DNA from: UBA6183 sp964545895
Lineage (GTDB): Bacteria > Bacteroidota > Bacteroidia > UKL13-3
DNA: 14,818 nt
Direction of reading: 5' to 3'
NCBI GenBank assembly: GCA_964545895.1
Contig: CAZJHS010000067.1
Location: 1-14,818, forward strand
In this document: one piece after another, positions 1-7,703 of the stretch
Layout of the letters: each line of letters starts with the position of its first letter
How positions within the stretch are numbered: the stretch's first letter is position 1
Position numbers and translations under genes: made by a program
The notes under the pieces: model-generated
Told to the model about the DNA's origin: nothing
What the model saw: the letters and a program-made list of their open reading frames with translations, nothing else
Database searches by the model: none

Positions 1-93
1 GTTTGAATAAAATAACAGCTACTTATTTAAATTAGGTGTATTGATAAAAACTGAAAGGTGAGTTTTGACGTTTATATACCAAACTATTATAAC

Positions 94-2490
94 ATGAAAA
101 CCCCCTTACTAATTGTTTTACTAACATTGCTTAGTTTTAATCTATTGGCGCAGCCTTTGGTTATTGAGCAAAATAAAGAAACCATCAGTTCGTATGCATT
201 ATATCCTTACAGTAAAATTATTAATGCAGGTACAGCCAACATTAGCTTAAACGAGGTAAAGCTAAAAATAGCCAACATGGAAGCTCAAAGCATTATGCAT
301 GATAATGCTAATGTAAGTTTTACTGCAAATTACTATTGGCAAACGTTAAGCATATTAAACAATACCAATCAAACCAAAATTTATTATTTAGAGGCTGCAC
401 GCCCAATGACAGACTCTGTTATTTTGTACACCGAGTTTGCTGATGGTACCTTAAAAAAACAATTAAGTGGCGATGCTGTTCCTTTCGAAAACAGAGATTA
501 CCAACATCGTAAATCGGTGTTTAAGGTAGAGTTGCCACCACAGCAGCAATTAAACTTTTATTTAAACTTAAAAAGCGATGGCGAAGTGCTTGACTTGGCC
601 TTAAAGCTTGAAACGGCTGATGAATTCATCATATCAACCTACCAAGACCAATTGGTGTATGGTATTTTTTACGGAATACTTTTTTTAGCAGGCATTATTT
701 ACTTGTTTTTTTACTTTGCCCTGCGTGATAAAACATTTTTGTTTTATGCGTTGTATGTGTTTACTATTGGGTTGATGCAATTTGCTTTAGATGGTTTTTG
801 GTATCAATATTTTGGCCCAGGTGCTGGCATGTTATCGTTAAAAGGGGTGATTGTTTTTGCAGCATTGGGCACCTTGTTTTTTGGGTTGTATGGTAAAAGC
901 TATCTGCAAATCAATAAATCATTTAAATATTTAAACATAGCCTATAACATACATGCTGTTGGCGTATTAATTTTACTGGCAGTGGTATTGTTGCCAATTT
1001 CAATACCAACATTAAGCTATGTAATTATTAATGCTTTTGCCTTAATGGCTTTGTTTATTGTTATCATATCTATTGTGGCTTTGTACATGCGCAAAACCAA
1101 AGTAGATTGGTTTTTTACTGTTGGTATTTTATCGTTAGTAGCAGGTATTACAGTGTTTATTATGAACAACTTTAGTCTGTTACCCAACTCATTTGCAACA
1201 GCCAATGGTTCAAAGTTTGGTACAGGTGCCGAGGTTATTTTTCTTTCACTTTCTATGTCAAACCTAATACGTAAACTAAGAAGCGAGAAGGAAGTGGCCC
1301 AAGCTGTGGCGCTTAAAAAATCGGAAGACATGAATGAACTCAAATCGTACTTTATGAGTAATATGAGTCATGAGTTACGCACGCCATTAAATGCCATTAT
1401 GGGTATTGCCGATGTAATGATTAAGGAAAAAGGCATTGATGAGCGCATCAAATCAAATTTCGAAATTATTAAGTACTCATCAAACAGCTTACTAAGTTCT
1501 GTAAACGATATTTTAGATTTTAATCAAATTGAGCGTGGCGATATACGCCTGGTAGAAAATGAATTTGAGCCACACCAGCTATTTAATTTAATTAAACTTA
1601 ATGCGCAAAAACAAGCTACCGATAAGGGCTTGGTGTTTAAGTTTGAGGTTTCGCCCGATATACCCAAAGCACTTTTGGGCGATGGAACCCGCTTTATGCA
1701 AATTATTAATAATGTGCTCAACAATGCGGTTAAGTTTACTAACGTGGGTTATGTAGATGTAAAAATAGATGTATCGGCACGCCACGATGATGACATTAAA
1801 CTAAAAATTGTAATCAGCGATTCTGGAGTAGGTATTCCTAAAGATAAAATGGATACCATTTACGAAGCTTTTACGCAAGAATCAATTAACAACAAACGCA
1901 AATTTGGTGGTTTAGGTTTGGGCTTATCTATTGTTAAAAAATTGGTTGATTTATACCAAGGTAAAATTAACATTGAAAGCAAAGTAGGGCAGGGCACCAA
2001 ATGTACGCTTGAGCTTCCCTTTGCAGTTATAACCAACGCCACAACCGAAGATTTAAGCACTCCACCTGCTTTAGCTCAAGAGCCTGAAACGGTATCAACC
2101 CCAATAAATATTTTGTTGGTTGAAGACAACTCCATGAATCAATTGTTGATGAAAATGATGATGAAACATTGGGAAAACACAACCTTCTCTATTGCTAATC
2201 ATGGACAAGAGTGTTTAAAAATGTTGCAACAAGATAAGTATGATATTATTTTAATGGATTTACAAATGCCAATTATGGATGGTTACGAGGCTACCATTGC
2301 CATACGTGCAGGCGAGGCAGGTGTAGGTAATATTAATATTCCAATTATTGCGCTAACGGCCGATGTAATGGAAGGAACCGAGCAACGCGTAAAACAAATT
2401 GGTATGGATAAATATTTAACCAAACCTATTAATCAAGATTTGTTGTATAAATCTGTTTTAGAACTTACTAATACTTCCGTATCAGTATAA
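94..2490 (+). CDS. 7TMR-DISM hybrid sensor histidine kinase with C-terminal receiver domain
   Basis: Inner-membrane hybrid sensor kinase of 798 aa. An ATG at 94 is preferred over an in-frame GTG at 58 because it begins a clean signal peptide (residues 1-20, ending LLAQ). Residues about 21-180 are an exported sensor region of 7TMR-DISM extracellular type. About seven hydrophobic helices fill roughly 185-390. A short linker leads to a HisKA domain with the phosphoacceptor H426 (SHELRTPLN). The HATPase domain shows an N-box around N544, the G1 box DSGVG at 576-580 and the G2 box GGLGLGLS at 605-612. The receiver domain (about 670-790) has acidic residues E677/D678, phosphoacceptor D722 and K777. 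There is no DNA-binding output domain, so the signal presumably passes through the receiver to a phosphotransfer protein or separate regulator, none of which is nearby. The ligand is unknown; 7TMR-DISM sensors are often thought to bind carbohydrates or similar small molecules. All catalytic motifs look intact. Confidence 0.93.
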   Translation: MKTPLLIVLLTLLSFNLLAQPLVIEQNKETISSYALYPYSKIINAGTANISLNEVKLKIANMEAQSIMHDNANVSFTANYYWQTLSILNNTNQTKIYYLEAARPMTDSVILYTEFADGTLKKQLSGDAVPFENRDYQHRKSVFKVELPPQQQLNFYLNLKSDGEVLDLALKLETADEFIISTYQDQLVYGIFYGILFLAGIIYLFFYFALRDKTFLFYALYVFTIGLMQFALDGFWYQYFGPGAGMLSLKGVIVFAALGTLFFGLYGKSYLQINKSFKYLNIAYNIHAVGVLILLAVVLLPISIPTLSYVIINAFALMALFIVIISIVALYMRKTKVDWFFTVGILSLVAGITVFIMNNFSLLPNSFATANGSKFGTGAEVIFLSLSMSNLIRKLRSEKEVAQAVALKKSEDMNELKSYFMSNMSHELRTPLNAIMGIADVMIKEKGIDERIKSNFEIIKYSSNSLLSSVNDILDFNQIERGDIRLVENEFEPHQLFNLIKLNAQKQATDKGLVFKFEVSPDIPKALLGDGTRFMQIINNVLNNAVKFTNVGYVDVKIDVSARHDDDIKLKIVISDSGVGIPKDKMDTIYEAFTQESINNKRKFGGLGLGLSIVKKLVDLYQGKINIESKVGQGTKCTLELPFAVITNATTEDLSTPPALAQEPETVSTPINILLVEDNSMNQLLMKMMMKHWENTTFSIANHGQECLKMLQQDKYDIILMDLQMPIMDGYEATIAIRAGEAGVGNINIPIIALTADVMEGTEQRVKQIGMDKYLTKPINQDLLYKSVLELTNTSVSV

Positions 2491-2520
2491 TACCTATTTT
2501 TTTAATTGCTCTTTTCACTT

Positions 2521-2554
2521 AAACGCAGTGCCTTTGGTGCTGCGTTTTTGTTTT
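2521..2554 (+). terminator. Rho-independent terminator after the sensor kinase
   Basis: The stem AAACGCAG (2521-2528) pairs with CTGCGTTT (2540-2547). It can be extended inward by TGCC/GGTG with two G-U pairs around a TTT loop. The stem runs into a T-rich tail (TTTGTTTT). It lies 30 bases after the kinase stop and before the helicase, so the two plus-strand genes are probably separate transcripts. Confidence 0.85.
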
Positions 2555-2607
2555 AGGGTTGATGGTAGGAATACCCTATATTGCAGCAAATTATAATACA
2601 TACATTT

Positions 2608-3825
2608 TTGACTTTTCACGACTTTAAATTTAATCAAACCCTTTTAGATGGACTTGACGCCATGGGTTTTGATACTCCAACTCCCATACAACAACAAGCT
2701 ATACCTGCAGTATTAAACAACGTTGATTTAATTGCTTGTGCACAAACAGGCACTGGTAAAACTGCTGCATACTTACTACCTGTTATGAATAACATGGTAA
2801 ACGATGGTTTAGGTAAATTAAGCACTTTAATTATTGCACCAACTCGCGAGTTGGCCCAACAAATAGATCAACAAGTTGAAGGTTTGGCATACTTTACCGG
2901 AATTAGTTCGGCTGCTGTTTATGGTGGTGGCGATGGGCAAATATTTTCGCAACAACAAAAAGCCATGCGCGAAGGTGCTGATATTGTAATTGCAACTCCA
3001 GGACGATTATTAGCTATGCTTACTTCAAGTGGTTCGGTTGATATGAGCAATGTAAAACATCTTATTTTGGATGAAGCCGATAGGATGCTTGATATGGGTT
3101 TTTATGATGATATTGTACGCATTATAGGTTACCTGCCTAAAGAGCGTCAAACTTTATTGTTTTCGGCTACTATGCCGCCTAAAATTAGAACCTTAGCCAA
3201 TAAAATTTTACAAAACCCCGAGCAAATAAATATTGCCATAAGCAAGCCTGCTGCGGGTATTTTGCAACAAGCTTACCTTGCTTTCGATAATCAAAAAACT
3301 GAATTACTTAAACGTATTTTAACAGATAAAACAGAAGGAAGTGTAATTATTTTTTGCAGCACCAAGGATAAAGTAAAAGACCTTGATAGAGAATTGCGCA
3401 GAAATAAATTAGCCATTAAAGCTTTTCATAGCGATTTGGAACAAGCCGAACGCGAAGAAATTATGCAGGCCTTTAGAAATCGCGAATTGCAAGTATTAAT
3501 TGGTACTGATATTTTATCGCGAGGTATTGATGTGGATGGAATAAGTTTGGTTATTAATTATGATGTACCACCTGATCCAGAAGATTACATACATCGCATT
3601 GGGCGTACCGCACGTGCCGAAACTACAGGTACTGCCATTACTTTTATCAACCCAAAAGACCAGCGTAAATTTTACAGCATTGAAACGCTAATTGGTTACG
3701 AAATTACCAAGTTGCCTTTACCAGCAGAGTTGGGTGAGGCTCCAACTTACAATCCGCAGGAAACCACTAAAAAGAAACCCGGATTTAAGCGCAATAACTT
3801 TAAGCGTAAACCTAAGGCTAATTAA
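2608..3825 (+). CDS. DEAD-box ATP-dependent RNA helicase, RhlE-like
   Basis: ATP-dependent RNA helicase that unwinds or remodels RNA, cytoplasmic (405 aa from TTG 2608). Numbered from that start: Q-motif GFDTPTPIQ (20-28) with the upstream aromatic F3; Walker A AQTGTGKT (45-52); motif Ia PTREL (79-83); TPGRL (130-134); DEAD (155-158); SAT (186-188); GTDILSRGIDV (299-309); HRIGRTARA (329-337). The C-terminus is a basic tail with repeated KKKPGFKRNNFKRK-type residues, usual in RhlE/CshA relatives and likely to bind RNA. No ATG lies in frame before the Q-motif: the first is at 2662, inside the conserved N-terminus. The start must therefore be TTG at 2608 (giving MTFHDF..., a typical family beginning) or TTG at 2581 (nine residues longer). 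Neither has a clear Shine-Dalgarno site. Function is certain; the exact start is not. Confidence 0.93.
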   Translation: MTFHDFKFNQTLLDGLDAMGFDTPTPIQQQAIPAVLNNVDLIACAQTGTGKTAAYLLPVMNNMVNDGLGKLSTLIIAPTRELAQQIDQQVEGLAYFTGISSAAVYGGGDGQIFSQQQKAMREGADIVIATPGRLLAMLTSSGSVDMSNVKHLILDEADRMLDMGFYDDIVRIIGYLPKERQTLLFSATMPPKIRTLANKILQNPEQINIAISKPAAGILQQAYLAFDNQKTELLKRILTDKTEGSVIIFCSTKDKVKDLDRELRRNKLAIKAFHSDLEQAEREEIMQAFRNRELQVLIGTDILSRGIDVDGISLVINYDVPPDPEDYIHRIGRTARAETTGTAITFINPKDQRKFYSIETLIGYEITKLPLPAELGEAPTYNPQETTKKKPGFKRNNFKRKPKAN

Positions 3826-3833
3826 TTAGCCTT
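3814..3833. repeat. 20-bp perfect palindrome across two abutting stop codons
   Basis: AAGGCTAATT followed directly by AATTAGCCTT is a perfect inverted repeat. It contains the helicase stop (TAA, 3823-3825) and, on the other strand, the oxidoreductase stop (3826-3828). It could fold as an 8-bp stem with a TTAA loop in either transcript. No T-run follows on either side, so it is at best a weak bidirectional terminator or an RNA 3'-end stabiliser. Confidence 0.6.
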
Positions 3834-4845
3834 GGTGTGCTTTTACAATAGGTATAACTTGTTGCCCAATTATTTCAATGGCTTGCATTAATTGTGGGTG
3901 AGTTAGTTCTGCATTATCCATTTGGAAAGTAAACCTCGAAATTCCTCCTAATGCTTCACTGTGTCTAATTATTTTAGCTGCAACTTCTTCTGCATCACCA
4001 ATTACATAAGCTCCACGTTCGCTGCATTGTGCTTCAAACTGTTGGCGTGTTACAGGTGGCCAACCACGCTCTTTGCCAATGCGGGTAAATATTTTTGCAT
4101 AGCCTGGGTAAAATAAATCTTTAGCTTCTTGCGTGCTGTTAGCCACAAAACCCAATGAGTGTAATCCCACTTGTAATTTTTCAGGTGCATGTCCGGCCCT
4201 GCGGCCTGCCTCTCGGTATAAGTCAATTAAGGGCTTGAATCTATGTGTTTCGCCACCAATTACGGCTACCATTAAAGGCAATCCTAATGCACCAGCACGA
4301 GCAAACGAAGCAGGCGTGCCACCTACACCTAACCAAACAGGTAATTGCTGTTGTAATGGTCGTGGGTAAATAGCTTGGTTGTGTAAGGCAGGTCTAAATT
4401 TTCCTGCCCAAGTAACTGATTCGTTGTCGCGTATTTGTAACAAAAGGTTTAGCTTTTCAATAAACAGCGCGTCATAATCTTCAATATTCAACCCAAACAA
4501 TGGAAAAGCTTCGGTAAACGAACCACGACCAACCACCAATTCTGCACGTCCATTCGATACCAAATCAAGTGTTGCAAATTCTTGAAAAACACGTACTGGG
4601 TCGGCAGCACTTAATACAGTGACAGCACTAGTTAGTTTGATGCGTTGGGTTTGTGCAGCAGCAGCTGCAAGTATAATGGCCGTTGCCGAGTCTAAAAATT
4701 CTTTGCGATGATGCTCACCAATGCCAAATACATCAAGCCCCATTTTATCTGCATATGCAATGCGCGCTAATAATTCGTTTAAGGCTTGTGTACTGTTTGA
4801 TGTGCCATTACTTGCGGCTGCAAAACTATCTATTCCAATTTCCAT
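3826..4845 (-). CDS. LLM-class flavin-dependent oxidoreductase (Atu2307/2I7G-like subfamily)
   Basis: Luciferase-like monooxygenase-fold oxidoreductase of 339 aa, cytoplasmic, expected to use reduced FMN or F420-type flavin; its substrate is unknown. Family signs are the N-terminal beta strand MEIGIDSF, GIGEHHRKEF (EHH at 44-46), the run RIKLTSAVTVLSAADPVRVFQEFATLD (68-94), and NGRAELVVGRGSFTEAFPLFG (98-118). These match the subfamily I know as TIGR03858 (LLM_2I7G). The length is normal and the ATG at 4845 fits the family N-terminus. The gene abuts the helicase with zero intergenic bases. It is the last of three minus-strand genes and lies 62 bases after the membrane protein gene. No recognisable Shine-Dalgarno site precedes it. 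Neighbours give no substrate clue. Confidence 0.9.
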   Translation of the reverse strand: MEIGIDSFAAASNGTSNSTQALNELLARIAYADKMGLDVFGIGEHHRKEFLDSATAIILAAAAAQTQRIKLTSAVTVLSAADPVRVFQEFATLDLVSNGRAELVVGRGSFTEAFPLFGLNIEDYDALFIEKLNLLLQIRDNESVTWAGKFRPALHNQAIYPRPLQQQLPVWLGVGGTPASFARAGALGLPLMVAVIGGETHRFKPLIDLYREAGRRAGHAPEKLQVGLHSLGFVANSTQEAKDLFYPGYAKIFTRIGKERGWPPVTRQQFEAQCSERGAYVIGDAEEVAAKIIRHSEALGGISRFTFQMDNAELTHPQLMQAIEIIGQQVIPIVKAHQG

Positions 4846-4907
4846 GTATGGTATGGTGCTATTTTAAAATGTAAAGTTTAGGTTTAACTAAATGAGTTTT
4901 TGCCAAC

Positions 4908-5327
4908 CTATTTAACGGTTTTGTTAGCAATAATTTTGGCTGCAAGATAGGCCATTGGAATGTATGCAAAAATCAAATCAACTAGGTTAAACCACAATGG
5001 TGCAGGTAACATATATACTGCAATTGTACCACCAATAAAAAATACAATACCAATACCTAAAGCAATGCGTAATTGGTTACTAGCTGCAATAATACTTGCC
5101 AAAAGGGCGCCAATAAACGTACCGAGTGCATGGGCTAAAAATGGCATAATAAAATGCTTGGGTTCAAATAAATGAAGGCCAGCTTTCAAACCCTCAACAG
5201 TAGTAACATTAACTCCACTTGGGGGAGGAATAATAGCCGAACTGTTTTCTATTAAAATCATGTTTACTTTACCGCCAACAAAAAGGCCTGCCAACACGGC
5301 TAAAATGTTTCGTACAATCTTATTCAT
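4908..5327 (-). CDS. Uncharacterised four-helix inner-membrane protein
   Basis: Small integral membrane protein, 139 aa, function unknown. Hydrophobic segments lie at about 6-24, 62-82, 86-106 and 112-132. Between the first and second is a roughly 35-residue loop containing PPPSGVNVTTVEGLKAGLHLFEP. The motif HLFEPKHFIMPFLAHALGT (52-70), where the loop enters the second helix, is well defined and recalls a conserved family of small membrane proteins that I associate with Bacteroidota and related genomes, which has no assigned activity. It starts at ATG 5327 and ends with NKTVK. It lies 32 bases after the HhH protein gene and 62 bases before the oxidoreductase gene on the same strand, so co-transcription is likely. 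The histidines and proline-rich loop are the only hints of a binding function. Confidence 0.75.
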   Translation of the reverse strand: MNKIVRNILAVLAGLFVGGKVNMILIENSSAIIPPPSGVNVTTVEGLKAGLHLFEPKHFIMPFLAHALGTFIGALLASIIAASNQLRIALGIGIVFFIGGTIAVYMLPAPLWFNLVDLIFAYIPMAYLAAKIIANKTVK

Positions 5328-5359
5328 AAAGGCAAGTTAGGTAAAAGTATTAACATGTA

Positions 5360-5656
5360 TCAAGTAACTTTAAAACACAATCCTTTATCAGCTAACGCAC
5401 TTTTTAGTTTAGGAATACTGCTTGGGCCAATGCCATGTAAATCTAATATTTCCTTTTGTGTGTATTTTGCTAATTGATTTAAGCTATCAATACCTTTACT
5501 CATAAGTGCTCTGCGCGCAGGTGCACTTAGTTGTGCTAAAAAGCCTTCATCAGGTTTAGCCAAACTTTCGCAAGTTGGGCAAGTAGGGCAACTGCTACTT
5601 TTGTAGTAAGTATGTTGGTTAGTGCAAATTCTTTTGGTGCGGTTTGATTGAGCCAT
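5360..5656 (-). CDS. Small zinc-ribbon/helix-hairpin-helix protein (RNA polymerase alpha-CTD-like)
   Basis: A 98-aa protein read from ATG 5656. The frame is open upstream to 5731, but those extra codons run into the terminator hairpin at 5711-5752 and encode nothing family-like, so they were excluded. Residues 23-29 are CPTCPTC, a likely half zinc ribbon (C11 or C94 might contribute). Residues about 38-95 (FLAQLSAPARRALMSKGI..LNQLAKYTQKEILDLHGIGPSSIPKLKSAL) form a helix-hairpin-helix fold with the GIGPSSIPKL turn, closely resembling the C-terminal domain of the RNA polymerase alpha subunit. Proteins of this size and pattern occur in several bacterial phyla and are annotated only as HhH or alpha-CTD-like. 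Nucleic-acid binding is expected; no specific role is known to me. It probably leads a three-gene transcript. Confidence 0.8.
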   Translation of the reverse strand: MAQSNRTKRICTNQHTYYKSSSCPTCPTCESLAKPDEGFLAQLSAPARRALMSKGIDSLNQLAKYTQKEILDLHGIGPSSIPKLKSALADKGLCFKVT

Positions 5657-5710
5657 ATAAATTACAAGTAAAACTAAGATACAATCAATTAAATACACTT
5701 GCAAAAGCGG

Positions 5711-5752
5711 AAAAAAAAATCCCTGATTCAATTATTTGAAACAGGGATTTTT
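5711..5752 (-). terminator. Strong intrinsic terminator, minus-strand direction
   Basis: AAAAATCCCTG (5715-5725) pairs with CAGGGATTTTT (5742-5752). An inner stem TTCAA (5727-5731)/TTGAA (5736-5740) closes a TTAT loop, leaving one A-A mismatch. On the minus strand the hairpin is followed by nine T residues (complement of 5711-5719), so it ends transcripts from the peptide or adenosyltransferase side. It also has five T on the plus side. It sits 55 bases before the HhH gene start, which must have its own promoter. Confidence 0.85.
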
Positions 5753-5771
5753 GGTAAAACACTTTAATTAT

Positions 5772-5867
5772 TTAGCTAACTAAACTTATTGCTGCGCAAG
5801 TAAGTAGGGTTAAAATAGCTGCGGCCCTAAATGCCAAATTGTTTATGGCTAATGCTTTTGTTTTCAT
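5772..5867 (-). CDS. Putative 31-residue hydrophobic peptide
   Basis: A short reading frame beginning MKTKALAINNLAF and ending with the hydrophobic stretch AAAILTLLTCAAISLVS. It has a basic N-terminus (K2, K4, R14) and one possible membrane helix at about 15-31. AAGG lies six bases before the ATG, one of the better ribosome-site candidates in the window, and the strong terminator at 5711-5752 follows 20 bases after the stop. That arrangement (start, site, terminator) suggests a real small transcript. It is not a family I recognise and coding bias cannot be judged over 31 codons. It could be a small membrane peptide, the remnant of a signal peptide, or chance. Confidence 0.35.
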   Translation of the reverse strand: MKTKALAINNLAFRAAAILTLLTCAAISLVS

Positions 5868-6037
5868 AATCCTTAATTATTAAAAGGTGTATTTAAGTTA
5901 ATTAATAGGATATACGTAAACATTGTGCCAAATAGTTTAACAACTTAGTCATAAAACGGTAAGCTGTTTTTAATTGCTTGATAACTAGTGTTTAAATGTT
6001 TTGTAAAAAAGTAGTTCTATACGGTTGAGTATAAAAA
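5868..6037. other. Gene-free spacer
   Basis: About 170 AT-rich bases between the adenosyltransferase stop and the small peptide frame. I see no RNA gene, no perfect TAnnTTTG element and no hairpin. It presumably holds the promoter or leader of the small peptide gene if that gene is real. Confidence 0.5.
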
Positions 6038-6592
6038 TTACATTCTTGGTGTCCAAGTAATTTCGGTGCCACCAGTATCGTGTACTATTTTGCGCGATAG
6101 CATAAATAAGTAATCACTCAAACGATTTAAATACATAACAATAATTTCGGGTACTTCGGTTTCAGTAGCTAAATGTACCACAATACGCTCGGCCCTGCGG
6201 CAAATACAGCGTGCTACATGGCAATGCGAAGCAACAATATTACCACCAGGTAAAATAAAGTTTTTAAGTGCCGGTAAATCGCTATCCATTTTGTCCATTT
6301 CGTGCTCCAGCAAATCAACATCTGCTTGGGTTACATCTGGCACTTTCATTTTTGATTTCACAGGATCGCTTGCTAAAACAGATCCAATTGTAAATAGTCT
6401 ATCTTGTACTTCGCGTAAAATTTTGGTTGTTTCAGGGTTGTTCATACCATCAATAATCAACCCTAAATAGCTGTTAAGTTCATCAACAGTTCCGTAGCTT
6501 TCAATGCGTAAATGAAACTTAGGAACACGTACACCACCAATTAAGGAAGTTTGGCCCGAGTCGCCTGTTTTGGTATAAATTTTAAAAGTCAT
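6038..6592 (-). CDS. PduO-type cob(I)yrinic acid a,c-diamide adenosyltransferase
   Basis: ATP:cob(I)alamin adenosyltransferase of 184 aa, which transfers the adenosyl group of ATP to reduced cobalamin to make coenzyme B12; cytoplasmic and normally trimeric. Diagnostic motifs in order: N-terminal ATP-binding TKTGDSGQT (7-15), YGTVDELNS (33-41), FILPGG (112-117), CRRAER (131-136) and YLNRLSDYLF (154-163). Length and start (ATG 6592) match the family. No other cobalamin gene and no B12-dependent mutase lies in the window, and I see no cobalamin riboswitch in the 133-base upstream gap. It may simply salvage cobalamin for a mutase elsewhere. A TACTTTTG element lies 27-34 bases upstream of the start, so a short leader is likely. 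Cobalamin enzymes named from this fold are reliably assigned. Confidence 0.95.
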   Translation of the reverse strand: MTFKIYTKTGDSGQTSLIGGVRVPKFHLRIESYGTVDELNSYLGLIIDGMNNPETTKILREVQDRLFTIGSVLASDPVKSKMKVPDVTQADVDLLEHEMDKMDSDLPALKNFILPGGNIVASHCHVARCICRRAERIVVHLATETEVPEIIVMYLNRLSDYLFMLSRKIVHDTGGTEITWTPRM

Positions 6593-6618
6593 TTAAGTGT
6601 GTGGTTAAATCTAAAAAT

Positions 6619-6626
6619 CAAAAGTA
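6619..6626 (-). promoter_or_regulatory. Candidate -7 promoter element for the adenosyltransferase gene
   Basis: On the minus strand the sequence reads TACTTTTG, a full match to the Bacteroidota consensus TAnnTTTG. It is placed to start a transcript about 20 bases before the ATG. No convincing -33 TTTG is seen at 19-21 bases. A 7-bp inverted repeat, TGTGGTT (6600-6606)/AACCACA (6641-6647), flanks it. Confidence 0.45.
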
Positions 6627-6666
6627 ATAAATAAACAGTAAACCACAGTTGCACTTACAGGTTAAC

Positions 6667-6700
6667 TAATGGCTAAAATCAAACAATGAATTAGCCACTA
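6667..6700. terminator. Possible weak terminator hairpin after the exporter/SbtA operon
   Basis: TAATGGCTAA (6667-6676) pairs with TTAGCCACTA (6691-6700) with one mismatch or G-U pair and a 14-base loop. It lies 26 bases beyond the SbtA stop. No T-run follows in the minus direction, which is the one needed; on the plus side TTGTTTTAT follows. Treat it as a possible 3'-end structure only. Confidence 0.3.
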
Positions 6701-6725
6701 TTGTTTTATATATTGGGTTGTAAGC

Positions 6726-7691
6726 TTACATACTCCAATTAATTACCGCTAAATAAATGGGCATACCCACGGTAATATTAATAGGAAAGGTAATAGCTAA
6801 CGCCATTGGAATATACAAGCCCGGGTCGGCTTTGGGTGCTGCTAAACGCATGGCAGCGGGCACTGCAATGTATGATGCGCTTGCGGCTAAAATGGCAAAC
6901 ATAAATCTGTTTCCTACTTCGGCTGTTACTAATCCACTTAGCCATGCTACTGCCATTCCGTTAATAATAGGAATTACAATTGGAAACCAAGTTACAAACC
7001 AGCCATACTTTTTAAAGGCACCAAACTTTTTGGCTGTTACCATTCCCATTTCTAATAAAAACAGTGCTAAAAATCCTTTGAAAATATCGGTAGTAAAAGG
7101 TTTAATCCCTTCGGCTTGTTTGCTATCTGCAATTAAACCTATGCAAAGGCTGCCTAAAATTAATAGCACACTGCCGTTGGTAACCGAGTGTTTTATTACT
7201 TCGCTTATAGGCATGTTGGAGTTTTTTTCTTTATCGTAAAGCATCATTAAAATTACACCAACTATAATAGCAGGCGATTCCATAAATGCCATAACCGCAA
7301 CCATATGTCCGCCATAGTGCATTTGTTGGAACTCTAAAAAGGAAGCTGCAGCCACAAAAGTTACTGCACTTACTGAGCCGTAAGAGGCGGCAATAGCACC
7401 GGCATCGGCAATGGATAGTTTACGTTTAAGAATAAAAAAGGTGTACAGTGGAATTGCAGCAGCTATGAATAACCCAAATAAAAGCGAGAACGCAATTTCG
7501 CTGGTAAATGTACTATGAGCCAATTCTTGTCCGCCTTTAAAACCAATAGAAAACAATAAATACAACGATATAAACTTAGCCGAAGATTCGGGAATTGTTA
7601 AATCGCTTTTTAACCGAACTGCTAAAATACCTAATACAAAAAATAGTAGGGTAGGGTTGGTTAGGTTTGAAAGCAATAAAGATAAATTCAT
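6726..7691 (-). CDS. SbtA-family sodium-dependent bicarbonate transporter
   Basis: Inner-membrane permease of 321 aa of the SbtA (formerly DUF897) family, whose cyanobacterial members co-import sodium and bicarbonate. It has about ten hydrophobic helices from residue 6 to the C-terminus. Recognisable family stretches are NPTLLFFVLGILAVRLKSDL, SLYLLFSIGFKGG, ASYGSVSAVTF, GGHMVAVMAFMESPAIIVG and the late LAASASYIAVPAAMRLA with PKADPGLYIP. It is a little shorter than cyanobacterial SbtA, as expected for heterotroph homologues. It starts 12 bases after the TolC-like stop, so it is probably the last gene of the exporter operon. There is no sbtB-like PII gene next to it. Transport of bicarbonate is inferred from the family; another small anion is possible. 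Confidence 0.9.
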   Translation of the reverse strand: MNLSLLLSNLTNPTLLFFVLGILAVRLKSDLTIPESSAKFISLYLLFSIGFKGGQELAHSTFTSEIAFSLLFGLFIAAAIPLYTFFILKRKLSIADAGAIAASYGSVSAVTFVAAASFLEFQQMHYGGHMVAVMAFMESPAIIVGVILMMLYDKEKNSNMPISEVIKHSVTNGSVLLILGSLCIGLIADSKQAEGIKPFTTDIFKGFLALFLLEMGMVTAKKFGAFKKYGWFVTWFPIVIPIINGMAVAWLSGLVTAEVGNRFMFAILAASASYIAVPAAMRLAAPKADPGLYIPMALAITFPINITVGMPIYLAVINWSM

Positions 7692-7703
7692 ACGAATAAT
7701 ATT

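Noticed and set aside
58..93. N-terminal extension of the sensor kinase from GTG 58
   Set aside because: It puts 12 polar residues before a good signal peptide that starts at ATG 94; AGG directly abuts the GTG with no spacing for a ribosome site.
1017..1343. 108-residue minus-strand open frame inside the sensor kinase gene
   Set aside because: It is antisense to the membrane-helix region of an intact gene and has no recognisable domain or ribosome site.
5657..5731. Upstream extension of the HhH protein to ATG 5731
   Set aside because: The extra codons overlap the terminator hairpin and give a hydrophobic stretch unlike the family; ATG 5656 gives a typical N-terminus.
6593..6725. Cobalamin riboswitch upstream of the adenosyltransferase
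   Set aside because: The gap is only 133 AT-rich bases and lacks the B12-box type core; the hairpin there fits better as a 3'-end structure.
6757..7239. 160-residue plus-strand open frame opposite the SbtA gene
   Set aside because: It is an antisense shadow of a strongly recognised membrane protein gene, with low-complexity hydrophobic composition and no family signs.
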